Shown: piece after piece, positions 52,310 to 60,878 of the stretch
Layout of the letters: each line of letters opens with the position of its first letter
Numbering within the stretch: position 1 is the stretch's first letter
From: Paenibacillus sp. PCH8
Lineage (GTDB): Bacteria > Bacillota > Bacilli > Paenibacillales > Paenibacillaceae
Assembly (NCBI RefSeq): GCF_002968835.1
Contig: NZ_PKQK01000003.1
Coordinates: 372,001 to 436,000, forward strand
Direction: 5' to 3'
DNA length: 64,000 bases
Position numbers and translations under genes: made by a program
Notes under the pieces: generated by a model
What the model saw: only the letters and a program-made list of their open reading frames with translations
Told to the model about the DNA's origin: nothing
Database searches by the model: none

Positions 52310-53362
52310 TCAGCCAAAATATCGATCAACAAGCGTACGTGCTTCAGCTGTATCTTTGGTACCGTGAACAAGGACCCGTCCATCCTGGAAAATGACCATC
52401 CTATGGTCTCCTGTCGTAAAAGAAACCAAAAAAGGATTGGATTCTACTTTCCCTTCCTGGAGTCGATCCAGACGCTCCGCTGTGTGTTGAAGATCCAGAT
52501 TCATGCGCCGTGAAGGTCGGATCTGAACGGTATCTCTGCCACACAATACATCCGTTTTCTGAAGATTGGATGCCGAAAGGTATGGATACGTTGCCGAATC
52601 CCCGCAAGAAGGACAGTCTAGCTTTTTCGCACCATCCACATTGATGGATATGTATTCGTTCCTCCATACGTCAAATGACAGTAACTTACGTCTGAGCGCA
52701 TCCGCATTACCACTAAGCCATTTCATCGCCTCTGCTGTCTGATTCGCAGTGACCATCTGTACCGCTTGAGGAATAATGCCAGAAGTATCACAGGTATCTC
52801 CCCCAAGCGGGACCTCACCCAACAAGCAGTTTAAACAAGGGGTTTCCCCAGGCATAAACGTATACGTAATTCCGTAACTACCCACGCATCCACCATATAT
52901 CCACGGAATACGGTACTTCTGCGCCATATCATTAATGAGTAGTCTGGTATCAAAATTATCCGTTGCATCCATGATCAAGTCTGCATGCTGTACGAGTTCT
53001 TCCAGTTCGTCCACTCTGACATCCATTACTTTGCCTTGTACATGAACAGTAGAATTAATGGCCGACAAGCGTTTTTCCGCTGCCATCGCCTTGGGCATAC
53101 GTTGAATCGCATCCTCTTCTACATATAATTGCTGCCGTTGCAGGTTACTCCACTCCACATAGTCCCGATCCACAATGGTAATGCACCCGACACCCGAACG
53201 AACCAATGTCTCTGCGATTCCTGTACCAAGTGCACCAGCACCTACGATTAACACCTTACTGTCCCTCAATCTGGCCTGACCTTCTTTGCCAAGCGGCGCG
53301 TACCGCTCCTGTCTGGAATAACGATCGGCCTGCTCGGAAGATGTTAATTGATGATCTGTCAT
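52310..53362 (-). CDS. thiF: ThiF adenylyltransferase for sulfur carrier ThiS
   Basis: A 350-residue E1-like enzyme of the ThiF/MoeB family. The nucleotide-binding loop is '[23 protein letters not shown]', the catalytic aspartate region '[19 protein letters not shown]', and two CxxC zinc pairs are 'CLNC' and 'CPSC'. It adenylates the ThiS C-terminal glycine for sulfur transfer. The extra C-terminal segment (about residues 265-350) resembles that of Bacillus ThiF. Its ATG overlaps the thiG stop as ATGA, so the operon is tightly coupled. MoeB is a possible alternative, but the position after thiS-thiG makes ThiF far more likely. Confidence 0.94.
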   Translation of the reverse strand: MTDHQLTSSEQADRYSRQERYAPLGKEGQARLRDSKVLIVGAGALGTGIAETLVRSGVGCITIVDRDYVEWSNLQRQQLYVEEDAIQRMPKAMAAEKRLSAINSTVHVQGKVMDVRVDELEELVQHADLIMDATDNFDTRLLINDMAQKYRIPWIYGGCVGSYGITYTFMPGETPCLNCLLGEVPLGGDTCDTSGIIPQAVQMVTANQTAEAMKWLSGNADALRRKLLSFDVWRNEYISINVDGAKKLDCPSCGDSATYPYLSASNLQKTDVLCGRDTVQIRPSRRMNLDLQHTAERLDRLQEGKVESNPFLVSFTTGDHRMVIFQDGRVLVHGTKDTAEARTLVDRYFG

Positions 53363-54129
53363 GTATGAATCATTCCTTCCACCGGACTGCTGCCTGTTGC
53401 ATAACGCTTCATGGGGATCATTCCTGCCTCATATGCCATTCTGCCTGCCTCTACCCCCATTCGCATAGCTTTCGCCATGCTCACAGGATCTCCTGATCCG
53501 GATACAGCTGTATTCAACAATACGCCATCTGCACCAAGTTCCATGGCATGGGCAGCATCTTTGGGAGAGCGTAATCCCGCATCCACAATTACAGGCACAA
53601 CGGCCTGCTCAATGATAATTTCCAGATTATAAGGATTGATGATACCTCTGCCTGCTCCGATTGGAGAGGCTCCTGGCATTACAGCATGTACGCCGAGCAA
53701 TTGCAACCTTTTGGCCAGAATCACATCATCCGAAATATAAGGCAGTACCGTGAAGCCCTTTTCAAGCAAAATTTCGCAAGCCTTGTACGTTTCAATCGGA
53801 TCTGGAAGTAATGTAATTCCATCTCCGATGACTTCGACTTTTATCATATCACAAAGTCCCGAAGCCCGCGCAAGCTCTGCGATTCGCACAGCCTCTTCCG
53901 CATTAGAAGCCCCAGCCGTATTGGGTAGGAGAGTGTACCTCTCCAGATCCAACATATCCAGAAAATGCTGTTTGCTTCGTTCTTCCAGATTCAGACGCCG
54001 AACCGCAAATGTCAAAACTTCTGTACCCGATGCTTCCACAGCCTGGCTTTGCACTTTCAGATCCGGGTATTTGCCTGTTCCCAGCAACAATCTGGACTCA
54101 AATGTGTATTTCCCAATCTTCAACATCAT
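53359..54129 (-). CDS. thiG: Thiazole synthase ThiG
   Basis: A 256-residue TIM-barrel thiazole synthase. '[32 protein letters not shown]' (in part), '[22 protein letters not shown]', catalytic Schiff-base lysine in '[10 protein letters not shown]', and '[27 protein letters not shown]' are all characteristic. It condenses deoxyxylulose phosphate with thiocarboxylated ThiS and dehydroglycine to make the thiazole moiety. ATG 54129 is chosen, with GGAGG six bases before and the thiS stop overlapping by one base. It is the third gene from the operon end, between thiS and thiF. Confidence 0.96.
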   Translation of the reverse strand: MMLKIGKYTFESRLLLGTGKYPDLKVQSQAVEASGTEVLTFAVRRLNLEERSKQHFLDMLDLERYTLLPNTAGASNAEEAVRIAELARASGLCDMIKVEVIGDGITLLPDPIETYKACEILLEKGFTVLPYISDDVILAKRLQLLGVHAVMPGASPIGAGRGIINPYNLEIIIEQAVVPVIVDAGLRSPKDAAHAMELGADGVLLNTAVSGSGDPVSMAKAMRMGVEAGRMAYEAGMIPMKRYATGSSPVEGMIHT

Positions 54130-54332
54130 CAACCGCCTCCCACAAAATGAACAATTTCGATTCGATCGCCGTCTTTTAATGCCGTCGTCTCATGATATTC
54201 TCGTGTTAAGATATGCTTGTTTAGCTCAACAACGACCGTCTTGACTTGCAAGTCAAATGATTGAAGCAATTGGTCTACACGGTTTAAACGGTCTTCAATC
54301 TCCATCCGTTGACCATTAACGATGATATTCAC
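54129..54332 (-). CDS. thiS: Sulfur carrier protein ThiS
   Basis: A 67-residue ubiquitin-like protein. '[10 protein letters not shown]' begins the beta-grasp fold, and the C-terminus ends 'EIVHFVGGG', with the terminal Gly-Gly needed for adenylation by ThiF and thiocarboxylation. The GTG start overlaps the thiO stop (GTGA) after GGGAGTTGTACA. It donates sulfur to ThiG. The size and the position between thiO and thiG are as in B. subtilis. Confidence 0.95.
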   Translation of the reverse strand: MNIIVNGQRMEIEDRLNRVDQLLQSFDLQVKTVVVELNKHILTREYHETTALKDGDRIEIVHFVGGG

Positions 54333-55557
54333 TGTACAACTCCCTTTCTGTTTAATCGCTCAGGGCACAATTCCTCAATTCCCAGTTCTTCTGAACTTCT
54401 GCCCTCGAGCAATTCAGCGATTAGTCTGCCTGTAATGGCGCTGAGCAAGATTCCATTACGATAATGTCCAAAAGCAGCGTATAGCCCATGAATACTTTTG
54501 CAAGCTCCTATATAAGGCAGCCCATCTGGAGTTGCCGGTCTTACACCTGCCCAAGCTCGCAGAAATTGTGCTTCTTTCATCCCAGGAACCCAATGGGTGG
54601 CCGCCGCTAATAGCTTCTGAACCCCTTGAACAGAAACGTTCTGATCCGATCTGCCGGGCAGACTGGTTGCTCCGAGCCAGACTTCCCCATTGGCTTTGGG
54701 AACAATGTAGATGTCTTCTGCATACACGGTTCTGTCAGGTCTGTAGCCTGCATGTTCGGCTGAGAACTGAACGGCAGCTATTTCTCCTTTTACCGACCAA
54801 ACAGGCAAGCTTAGATCGACATGTCTCATCAGTTCTTCACCCTGTAACCCCGCCGCAATGATGACATGTTTGCATCGCATCTCCCCGATAGAAGTGGTGA
54901 TCCCCTGCACGCCGTGTTCATTGGTTTTCACGCGTATATCCCTTATCCCTTCCATCACCCTCGCTCCCATCGCTTGAGCGGATTCAGCATATGCCTGGGT
55001 CAGATGAACAGGAAGAACCTCACTTTCGAAAGGTCTATAATAGGCTCCATACGTATCCCTGTTTAGCCAAGGTGCTTCCTGTTGCACAGCGTAACGATCC
55101 CACCAAACTGGTTCTGTAGACCAAGTAGAATTCCGTTTGTTCTTATAACTGCTTATTTCACTGTATGAACGAAACGGGGTTAGGAATCCATGACGTTGGA
55201 GACCAATCTCCACCCCGTAGCGTGTAGCCATCTGCTCCTGTTGTTCATGAAGCAACTTTCTACTCTGTCGGGCAAGCTTCGAGATTAGCGGGTGAGCAAA
55301 GTCCTCACTGTCTACCGCGAGCATCCCGGCCGCTGCGCATGAAGTTCCGCTCGCTATCGCTGATCGCTCCAACAGCAGTACATCACGCCCCGGGAAGCAA
55401 GTTCATATGCAATGGCACAGCCAATCACGCCGCCACCTACAATAATTGTTTCTGCAAGAAGCTTATCCCGCTTCTCAGCCACGCTCCTGCTTCTTAATTC
55501 CGAGCCCGAGTGAAATCTGGAACGGTTCCTGTTCCAATCCGTTTCTTCTTCTCCCAT
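54329..55557 (-). pseudogene. thiO: Glycine oxidase ThiO, frameshifted
   Basis: The N-terminal part, from ATG 55557 after CAAGGAGATGAGACG, encodes 'ETIIVGGGVIGCAIAYELASRG', the FAD-binding fold of glycine oxidase. It then runs into a premature end ('VMYCCWSDQR'). The rest ('LLLERSAIASGTSCAAAGMLAVDSEDF' onward, in part) continues in another frame to 54329. Adding one base at the GGGG run (complement of 55388-55391) gives 'ELASRGRDVLLLERSA', the expected sequence. Total length would be about 409 residues with a 38-residue N-terminal extension before the FAD motif. It oxidises glycine to iminoglycine for ThiG. A sequence error is likely because all flanking thi genes are intact. Confidence 0.88.
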
Positions 55558-55604
55558 CGTCTCATCTCCTTGATTAAGCAGCTTTATTGCGGCTATGTTC
55601 AGTT

Positions 55605-56279
55605 CTAACCTCTCCATCTCACCGAATCGATAATGGCCTTTCTTAATGACGCAGCAGCCTGTTCCGGGCTATCGGCAGTCCACACGTTTGAGATTACGGC
55701 GGCTCCTTTCGCTCCCGACGAACGGATTGCACATATATTTTCTGGTTGGATACCACCGATCGCGATTACTGGAATGGAGACGCCGGAGCACACTTCAGCC
55801 AGCGCATCTAATCCTCTTGGTTCCGCATCTGGCTTGCTGCCTGTGGCAAAAACATGCCCGTAAAAAAGGTAATGCGCTCCCCGATCTTCGGCAACTCTCG
55901 CTTCATCCATGGAATGAACAGAAACACCCAGACGTTGTTGTTGGATATTGTTTACGGCTTCCATGTTGTAATCACGCATAGCCTCTTGTCCCCAATGTAC
56001 ACCACCATAGGTGCGAGACTGCGAAGGCAGTTCGCAGCCGTTGATCACAATGCGACAAGCTTGAACCCCAACACTCCGCAAACTTTCAGCCCAATAGATC
56101 CGATTCTGCCACGAGAGATGCTTCTCCCGAATGTGGATATAATCCACCCATGGCCAGACAACCTTGGCTGCCTGAACAAAAGATACTCTATCTCCATCTC
56201 CTGTAGATATAACATGTAGCTCAAATGAGCCATTCACGTGTTCATGAGCGATTGACGCGTTGTCCATCTCCTTCCGCAT
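55605..56279 (-). CDS. tenI: Thiazole tautomerase TenI
   Basis: A 224-residue TIM-barrel protein of the ThiE/TenI family. 'FELHVISTGD', 'VDYIHIREKHLS', 'RIVINGCELPSQSRTYGGVHWGQEAM', 'LGVSVHSMDEARVAEDRGAHYLFYGHVFATGSKP' and 'PVIAIGGIQPENICAIRSSGAKGAAVIS' (each in part) are the family landmarks. The phosphate-loop positions suit TenI, which isomerises the thiazole product, and the gene order tenI-thiO-thiS-thiG-thiF equals B. subtilis. A thiamine phosphate synthase role cannot be fully excluded. It is the first gene of the operon. The start is uncertain: ATG 56279 has no clear ribosome site, and ATG 56267 lies within GGAAGGAG. Confidence 0.87.
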   Translation of the reverse strand: MRKEMDNASIAHEHVNGSFELHVISTGDGDRVSFVQAAKVVWPWVDYIHIREKHLSWQNRIYWAESLRSVGVQACRIVINGCELPSQSRTYGGVHWGQEAMRDYNMEAVNNIQQQRLGVSVHSMDEARVAEDRGAHYLFYGHVFATGSKPDAEPRGLDALAEVCSGVSIPVIAIGGIQPENICAIRSSGAKGAAVISNVWTADSPEQAAASLRKAIIDSVRWRG

Positions 56280-56302
56280 GTGAGTGATATCAAGAAAAAC
56301 AC

Positions 56303-56331
56303 AAAAAAGCCACTCCCGTAGGGGAGTGGCT
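56303..56331 (-). terminator. TPP-riboswitch-controlled terminator (attenuator)
   Basis: On the minus strand AGCCACTCCC pairs with GGGAGTGGCT across CTAC, followed by six T residues. It lies between the TPP aptamer and tenI, so it is the probable expression platform that stops transcription when TPP is bound. Confidence 0.92.
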
Positions 56332-56505
56332 GCGTATATTGCTGGAACAGATGATTGAATGATGCATACAGTTCATTGCGTGTGCAAACTGCTATAGAAT
56401 GAATAGCCGTAATGTTACACGGAACTGCATGTTTCAATTCGCTATGCAAACGATTAAAATTCTTTCGAATTTCCGTTTGTTCGCGTCATTCACTGAAACG
56501 TGCGC

Positions 56506-56600
56506 GCCACTTCCCTACGCTGGTATGATCCAGATCAGGTGCAAAGGGTCCGGAATCGCATTCTTCCATCTCAGCCACATCGTGCGGCCCCCCTAGTGTT
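56506..56600 (-). ncRNA. TPP riboswitch (thi box)
   Basis: On the minus strand the aptamer reads CACTAGGGGGGCC, GGCTGAGATGG, CCCTTTGCACCTGATCTGG and ATCATACCAGCGTAGGGAAGTG (in separate blocks). These are the conserved CUGAGA and ACCUGAUCUGGAUAAUGCCAGCGUAGGGAA-type elements. It lies at the head of the thiamine operon, followed by a terminator. Confidence 0.98.
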
Positions 56601-56618
56601 CATATGAAGTTGTAGCTT

Positions 56619-56647
56619 ATGTTACCATAGACGGATTTTTTTGTCAC
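56619..56647 (-). promoter_or_regulatory. Promoter of the thiamine operon
   Basis: On the minus strand GTGACA (complement of 56642-56647) and TAACAT (complement of 56619-56624) are separated by 17 bases, with TGG before the -10 as an extended motif. Transcription would begin about 12 bp before the aptamer. Confidence 0.65.
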
Positions 56648-56709
56648 CGTTCATTTCTATTATAACGGGATTCAAGACGACTTACTGCCCTATAACGCTG
56701 CTCGAAAAT

Positions 56710-58260
56710 CTAGTTTTTCTCGGACCACTCTTCGACATTCCATGTTTTGGTGACCCAACCCTCGTAGAACTCAGGTTCATGAGATACTAGTACCACCGTT
56801 CCCTTGAATTCTTGCAAGGCACGTTGTAACTCCGCTTTGGCTGTGACATCCAGATGGTTCGTCGGCTCATCGAATAGAATCCAGTTGCTTTCACGCATCA
56901 GAAGCTTGCATAAACGGACCTTCGCTTGTTCTCCACCACTCAGCATGTTAAGCGGGCGAGTAATGTGCTCATTTTTCAACCCACAGCGAGCGAGATGACC
57001 CCGGACCTCATTCTGGGTCAAATGTGAAAACTCATTCCACACATCCTCAATCGGCGTGATATTCCCAGCACGAACTTCCTGCTCAAAATAGGCTGTTTCG
57101 AGATAGTCTCCCAAGAAAGTCTTTCCACTGAGCGGAGATATTTTTCCCAGGATGGTTTTCAGCAGTGTCGATTTACCCACACCATTATAACCTACGATGG
57201 CAATTTTCTCACCGCGTTCAATTGTCATTGTCATCTTGGGCAGTAAAGGATACGTATATCCGATTTCAAAATCAATACCCTCAAAGACCGTTTTACTGCT
57301 CGCACGTGCATCCTTGAATTTGAACGTTGGTTTGGCTGCTTCATCCGGACGATCAATTCGATCAATCTTATCCAACTGCTTCTCGCGACTCTTCGCTCGA
57401 CCTGAAGTGGAAGCACGTGCCTTGTTACGCTGAATGAAATCTTCCTGCTTCTTGATGTACTCTTGCTGCTTCTCATACGCATCAATATGCTGGGCTTTAT
57501 TCATATCCGCCATCTCCAGGAACTTGTTATAGTTCGCTGCATATCTCGTTAATTTGGCAAACTCCAAATGATAAATGACATTAACGACTTCATTCATGAA
57601 CTCTGTATCATGGGAGATTAGAAGGAATGCGTGCGGATAATCTTTCAAATAACGCGACAGCCATTCGATATGCTCTACATCCAGATAGTTGGTCGGCTCA
57701 TCCAGCAAAAGAGCTGTAGGTTTCTCGAGCAGTAGCTTGGCAAGAAGTACCTTGGTACGTTGTCCACCACTTAGAGATGCGACATCCCGATCAAGACCAA
57801 TTGCAGACAAACCAAGACCATTGGCCATCTCTTCCACTTTCACGTCAATCAGATAAAAGTCGCCTTGCTCCAATTGTTCCTGAATTTCGCCCATCTCTTC
57901 CAGCAGCTGCTCCAGCTTCTCCGGATCTGCATCTGCCATCTGATCTGTAATATTCATCATTTCTTTTTCCAATTCAAGCAACGGCAGGAAAGCATCCTTT
58001 AGCACATCACGGATGGTTTTGCCTGGTGTGAGCTTCGTGTGCTGATCCAGATATCCATAACGGACTCTAGGTGTCCATTCTACTTTCCCACTGTCTTTAA
58101 GCAATTTGCCGGTAAGGATGTTCATAAGTGTGGATTTACCCACACCGTTTGCACCAACAAGTCCTACACGCTCTCCGGCGAGTAAGCGAAACGATACATT
58201 TTTAAATAACGTGCGATCTCCAAAATTGTGACTCACATTCTCTACTGACAATAAACTCAT
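56710..58260 (-). CDS. ABC-F family ATPase
   Basis: A 516-residue protein with two ABC domains and no membrane segment. Domain one has 'GLVGANGVGKSTLMNILTG', 'SLSGGQRTKVLLAKLLL' and 'ALLLDEPTNYLDVEH'; domain two has 'AIVGYNGVGKSTLLKTILG', 'MLSGGEQAKVRLCKLL' and 'WILFDEPTNHLDVTA'. The interdomain linker (about residues 235-310) is rich in K, Q and E, the P-site-tRNA-interaction motif of ABC-F factors. ABC-F proteins act on the ribosome; the short size and close resemblance to YkpA/YbiT suggest a housekeeping or translation-quality factor rather than an antibiotic-resistance type, which is inference. The gene stands alone. Confidence 0.93.
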   Translation of the reverse strand: MSLLSVENVSHNFGDRTLFKNVSFRLLAGERVGLVGANGVGKSTLMNILTGKLLKDSGKVEWTPRVRYGYLDQHTKLTPGKTIRDVLKDAFLPLLELEKEMMNITDQMADADPEKLEQLLEEMGEIQEQLEQGDFYLIDVKVEEMANGLGLSAIGLDRDVASLSGGQRTKVLLAKLLLEKPTALLLDEPTNYLDVEHIEWLSRYLKDYPHAFLLISHDTEFMNEVVNVIYHLEFAKLTRYAANYNKFLEMADMNKAQHIDAYEKQQEYIKKQEDFIQRNKARASTSGRAKSREKQLDKIDRIDRPDEAAKPTFKFKDARASSKTVFEGIDFEIGYTYPLLPKMTMTIERGEKIAIVGYNGVGKSTLLKTILGKISPLSGKTFLGDYLETAYFEQEVRAGNITPIEDVWNEFSHLTQNEVRGHLARCGLKNEHITRPLNMLSGGEQAKVRLCKLLMRESNWILFDEPTNHLDVTAKAELQRALQEFKGTVVLVSHEPEFYEGWVTKTWNVEEWSEKN

Positions 58261-58397
58261 AAGATGAGGTTGCTCCTATCTATTAGACATTACTTTGCTT
58301 ATAGTTCTGAAACCCTATTCTAGCACAGGTTCCGTCTTTTCTGAAAGTAATGTAAACATAACAGGAACCTCTTCCATGAATTCCCCATGTAGACAAC

Positions 58398-59381
58398 CTA
58401 ATGAATAGAACAGTTATATTCGAAATAACCCTGTGCGGCTGCTTGTTTGGCATCTGTAAACACTTCTTCAGCACGGTATCCATTACCACAAGTGGAGGGA
58501 TAGTAGTATTTGATTCCCGTTAACGGGTCGACCCCGCCCACGATGGCTTTTTTTTTGACAAGTCTGCCTCCGCCAATCGCGTAATTATTGATCTTCTGAT
58601 CACCTACAGCAATTCCTTGAATAAATGCCATAATCCCTGAGTCATTGATGGAGTTATACCATTCTTCTTGAGAAATCAGAGGCATAGTAAACGTATAGGA
58701 CACTCCATTTTTTCTGGAAAATTCATTATGACGATTAATTACATGCGCCAGATCATCCTGCACAGTGGTCACAATCCGGCTTCGTCTAACCTGCTCAAAT
58801 ATGTCAGCATCCTGAAGCAAAGGAATCTCTGTGTTAGAAGCAAGTTCTTTTTGGAACCCTTCAATCCATCTCCCTGCGATTGCATCGTAAGCATATACAT
58901 AGCCATCCAGCGTGAAGTTGATACTGCTACCATTTGAATCTGAATATGTATAAGGTTTCTTCGGACTCCACACTTGCCGGAAAGAACTCTCGCTGTTCCC
59001 CGTCATCTCTGTTTCTTTGGACAACATATAGTAGCCGTCATAATCCAGAAGAATCACAGCCGGAATATAATTAAACATGTTCTGAATAGCTGCCGGATCA
59101 TCCTGAATTCCCATATTAAGAGCCATCGTCTGGGTGAACGTTGCGAGCGCAAGCTCCTTGTCCGCTTTAACAAACTTGGTTGAATCATAACCCGCTTCAT
59201 CATTTTGTTTCTCATTCTGATGCATCACTGCACCAGCATCCATTACTGCATTTTGAAGCGCCAATCTGTATCGGTGGCCCAGATATTGAGCCTCTTCGGC
59301 ATCTTGGCTATGGAGTGAAATGATCCAGAAGAGTGGGAAGAAGATAAGTATGAATACAATGGATAGCTCAGTAATCTTCAT
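58398..59381 (-). CDS. Secreted/membrane-anchored protein of Tad-like cluster
   Basis: A 327-residue protein with one N-terminal hydrophobic helix (about residues 7-24, 'IVFILIFFPLFWIISL'), preceded by a charged start 'MKITE', as in TadE/pseudopilin-like proteins, and a long extracytoplasmic region without recognised domain. Two cysteines close to the C-terminus ('STCGNGY' and 'YNCSIH') could form a disulfide. ATG 59381 follows GGAGGTATGGTCCTCA and overlaps the end of the preceding gene by 14 bp. It is the last gene of a minus-strand cluster with a TadA-like ATPase and GspF-like membrane proteins. I do not recognise a specific family. Confidence 0.7.
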   Translation of the reverse strand: MKITELSIVFILIFFPLFWIISLHSQDAEEAQYLGHRYRLALQNAVMDAGAVMHQNEKQNDEAGYDSTKFVKADKELALATFTQTMALNMGIQDDPAAIQNMFNYIPAVILLDYDGYYMLSKETEMTGNSESSFRQVWSPKKPYTYSDSNGSSINFTLDGYVYAYDAIAGRWIEGFQKELASNTEIPLLQDADIFEQVRRSRIVTTVQDDLAHVINRHNEFSRKNGVSYTFTMPLISQEEWYNSINDSGIMAFIQGIAVGDQKINNYAIGGGRLVKKKAIVGGVDPLTGIKYYYPSTCGNGYRAEEVFTDAKQAAAQGYFEYNCSIH

Positions 59382-59919
59382 TGAGGACCATACCTCCATA
59401 TGCGATAAATACCGCTGAAGCCTGAGCTGTTCCACTCAACCATTCACGAATGAGCATGGAAGGTGTTCGATTCGAATTTTTGAGAGTTACAGTGAAAAAA
59501 TCTCCCGTTGTCAACTTGTATCTTCGGACAAGATCATCAACGGATGCCGCACCCGAAGACGGAAACAGTCTCTCCCGAATCTGAGCTGAATAATATCCAT
59601 CCTGTACGACCTCATACGTCCCGGCGAAACTGTTTGTGACAATCGGGTCGGTATAGTGAGGCACATATTTTTTATGTAAATGCTCCATCGAGACCTCGTA
59701 TACATTGCCTGTCTGGGCTAACTGCTCCTCAAACTCAGCGAACATTCGTGGTGAAATATAGCCTTTCGTTCGTACACTATCTACAAAACGTGTTACATTC
59801 TGAGTAGCTGTCATACGCGCTATATCATCTTGCCGATCAGCGGTTTCAGCAGCTGGATACACATAGAGCAGAAGGACTGCTAGCAATACGGCAAGCAGCT
59901 TGGATGCGGCATTAATCAT
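59368..59919 (-). CDS. Secreted protein of Tad-like cluster (hypothetical)
   Basis: A 183-residue protein. Residues 1-25 ('MINAASKLLAVLLAVLLLYVYPA') form a membrane helix or signal peptide with the short N-terminal tail typical of pseudopilins and Tad minor subunits. The rest is soluble, with 'FVDSVRTKGYISPRMFAEFEEQLAQTG', and is likely extracytoplasmic. ATG 59919 follows GGAAGGAGG with a spacing of 10. It overlaps both neighbours (4 bp with the upstream small gene, 14 bp with the downstream one), so all belong to one operon. Family unknown to me; role as minor pilin is inference. Confidence 0.7.
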   Translation of the reverse strand: MINAASKLLAVLLAVLLLYVYPAAETADRQDDIARMTATQNVTRFVDSVRTKGYISPRMFAEFEEQLAQTGNVYEVSMEHLHKKYVPHYTDPIVTNSFAGTYEVVQDGYYSAQIRERLFPSSGAASVDDLVRRYKLTTGDFFTVTLKNSNRTPSMLIREWLSGTAQASAVFIAYGGMVLNEDY

Positions 59920-60314
59920 TTCATGCTGGCCTCCTTCCAAAAAGCGATCTTGAGCAATTCTCCGGTTTCGCTCCGGTAGAATTCTGGTCTGTACCTTGAA
60001 GTGAGCTGGACAGGAATCGTCGCTGCTTTGTTAAGGAGTGGATCAATAACATATGCGTTACCATCCACCTCGACACGAATGCCCGTTCCAGTCATCTGCC
60101 TTACAGTATGCACCACTTCCGCACCACTATATTGATCTGGATTGGTTGTATGCAATGTTGTAATCAGGCGCCCCTCCAACCCTGCCATTGTCTGTATTCT
60201 GTCATTCAAAGCTGCCGATAAAATCCTGATCTGGTGTTGCCCGTAAAGGCAGGCTGTCACAAACAGGACAGCCGCCGTACAGAACAACATCAGATGCTGG
60301 GTATTCCGGGACAT
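59916..60314 (-). CDS. Small pilin-like protein of Tad-like cluster
   Basis: A 132-residue protein with one N-terminal hydrophobic helix (about residues 8-24, 'LMLFCTAAVLFVTACLYG') and a soluble region with 'GIRVEVDGNAYVIDPLLNKAATIPVQLTSRYRPEFYRSE' (in part). It contains a cysteine in the helix, but no lipobox of normal type. The length and topology resemble minor pilins or TadE/F-type proteins. It overlaps the next gene by 4 bp (ATGA) and lies 16 bp after the preceding pilin-like gene. I do not recognise the family; the context is the main evidence. Confidence 0.7.
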   Translation of the reverse strand: MSRNTQHLMLFCTAAVLFVTACLYGQHQIRILSAALNDRIQTMAGLEGRLITTLHTTNPDQYSGAEVVHTVRQMTGTGIRVEVDGNAYVIDPLLNKAATIPVQLTSRYRPEFYRSETGELLKIAFWKEASMK

Positions 60315-60330
60315 GTTAAACCAACTCCTG

Positions 60331-60816
60331 TCAGGATTGCTGGAAGATCAGCCCTCTTACCACGTTCGATCGGTCTTTCACAATAATGGCTTTGAATTTA
60401 CCACTTGGATTGACATACTGGTTGTCTTTTTCACTCATGGTCTGATTAATAATACCTACCTTATCTTCAGGTCCAATGACAGAGCCATAATCCGCATTAT
60501 TAAGATCCTGAGAAATATTCAACTGATTGCCATACCATTGACCAGCTACATTTTTACCCGTAATGACTTTAATACCAAACTGTTCCTTGTCCGCGTATTT
60601 ACGCAGTGCATTGGTTACCTGTGATCCACTGATTGTTGTTCCGTCATACACCGTAAATGCGGCCTGGGACAACTCGGTCTGGATATCGGCAAAATTGTTC
60701 TGAGCCGTCTTGGTTGCCTCTTGAGCCGAAATAAACAATAGAACTACGATAGTGATCAGAGCGATCGTCAAGAATATCCCTGCTGCCACCTTTAAAGCGC
60801 TTGATGCATTATTCAT
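60331..60816 (-). CDS. Pilin-like protein of Tad-like cluster
   Basis: A 161-residue protein starting 'MNNASSALKVAAGIFLTIALITIVVLLF', that is, a short charged/polar leader followed by a long hydrophobic helix, then 'ISAQEATKTAQNNFADIQTELSQAAFTVYDG'. This layout is typical of pilin or pseudopilin major subunits, although no canonical type IV prepilin cleavage motif (G-F-T-L-x-E) is present, so processing may differ. ATG 60816 follows TTGGGAGGATTTATT. It is the first of four small genes downstream of the GspF-like protein. A pilin role is inference. Confidence 0.72.
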   Translation of the reverse strand: MNNASSALKVAAGIFLTIALITIVVLLFISAQEATKTAQNNFADIQTELSQAAFTVYDGTTISGSQVTNALRKYADKEQFGIKVITGKNVAGQWYGNQLNISQDLNNADYGSVIGPEDKVGIINQTMSEKDNQYVNPSGKFKAIIVKDRSNVVRGLIFQQS

Positions 60817-60878
60817 AATAAATCCTCCCAAGTTATATGTTATTCATACATTTCAAACCGTCACACAGATGAACTGTT

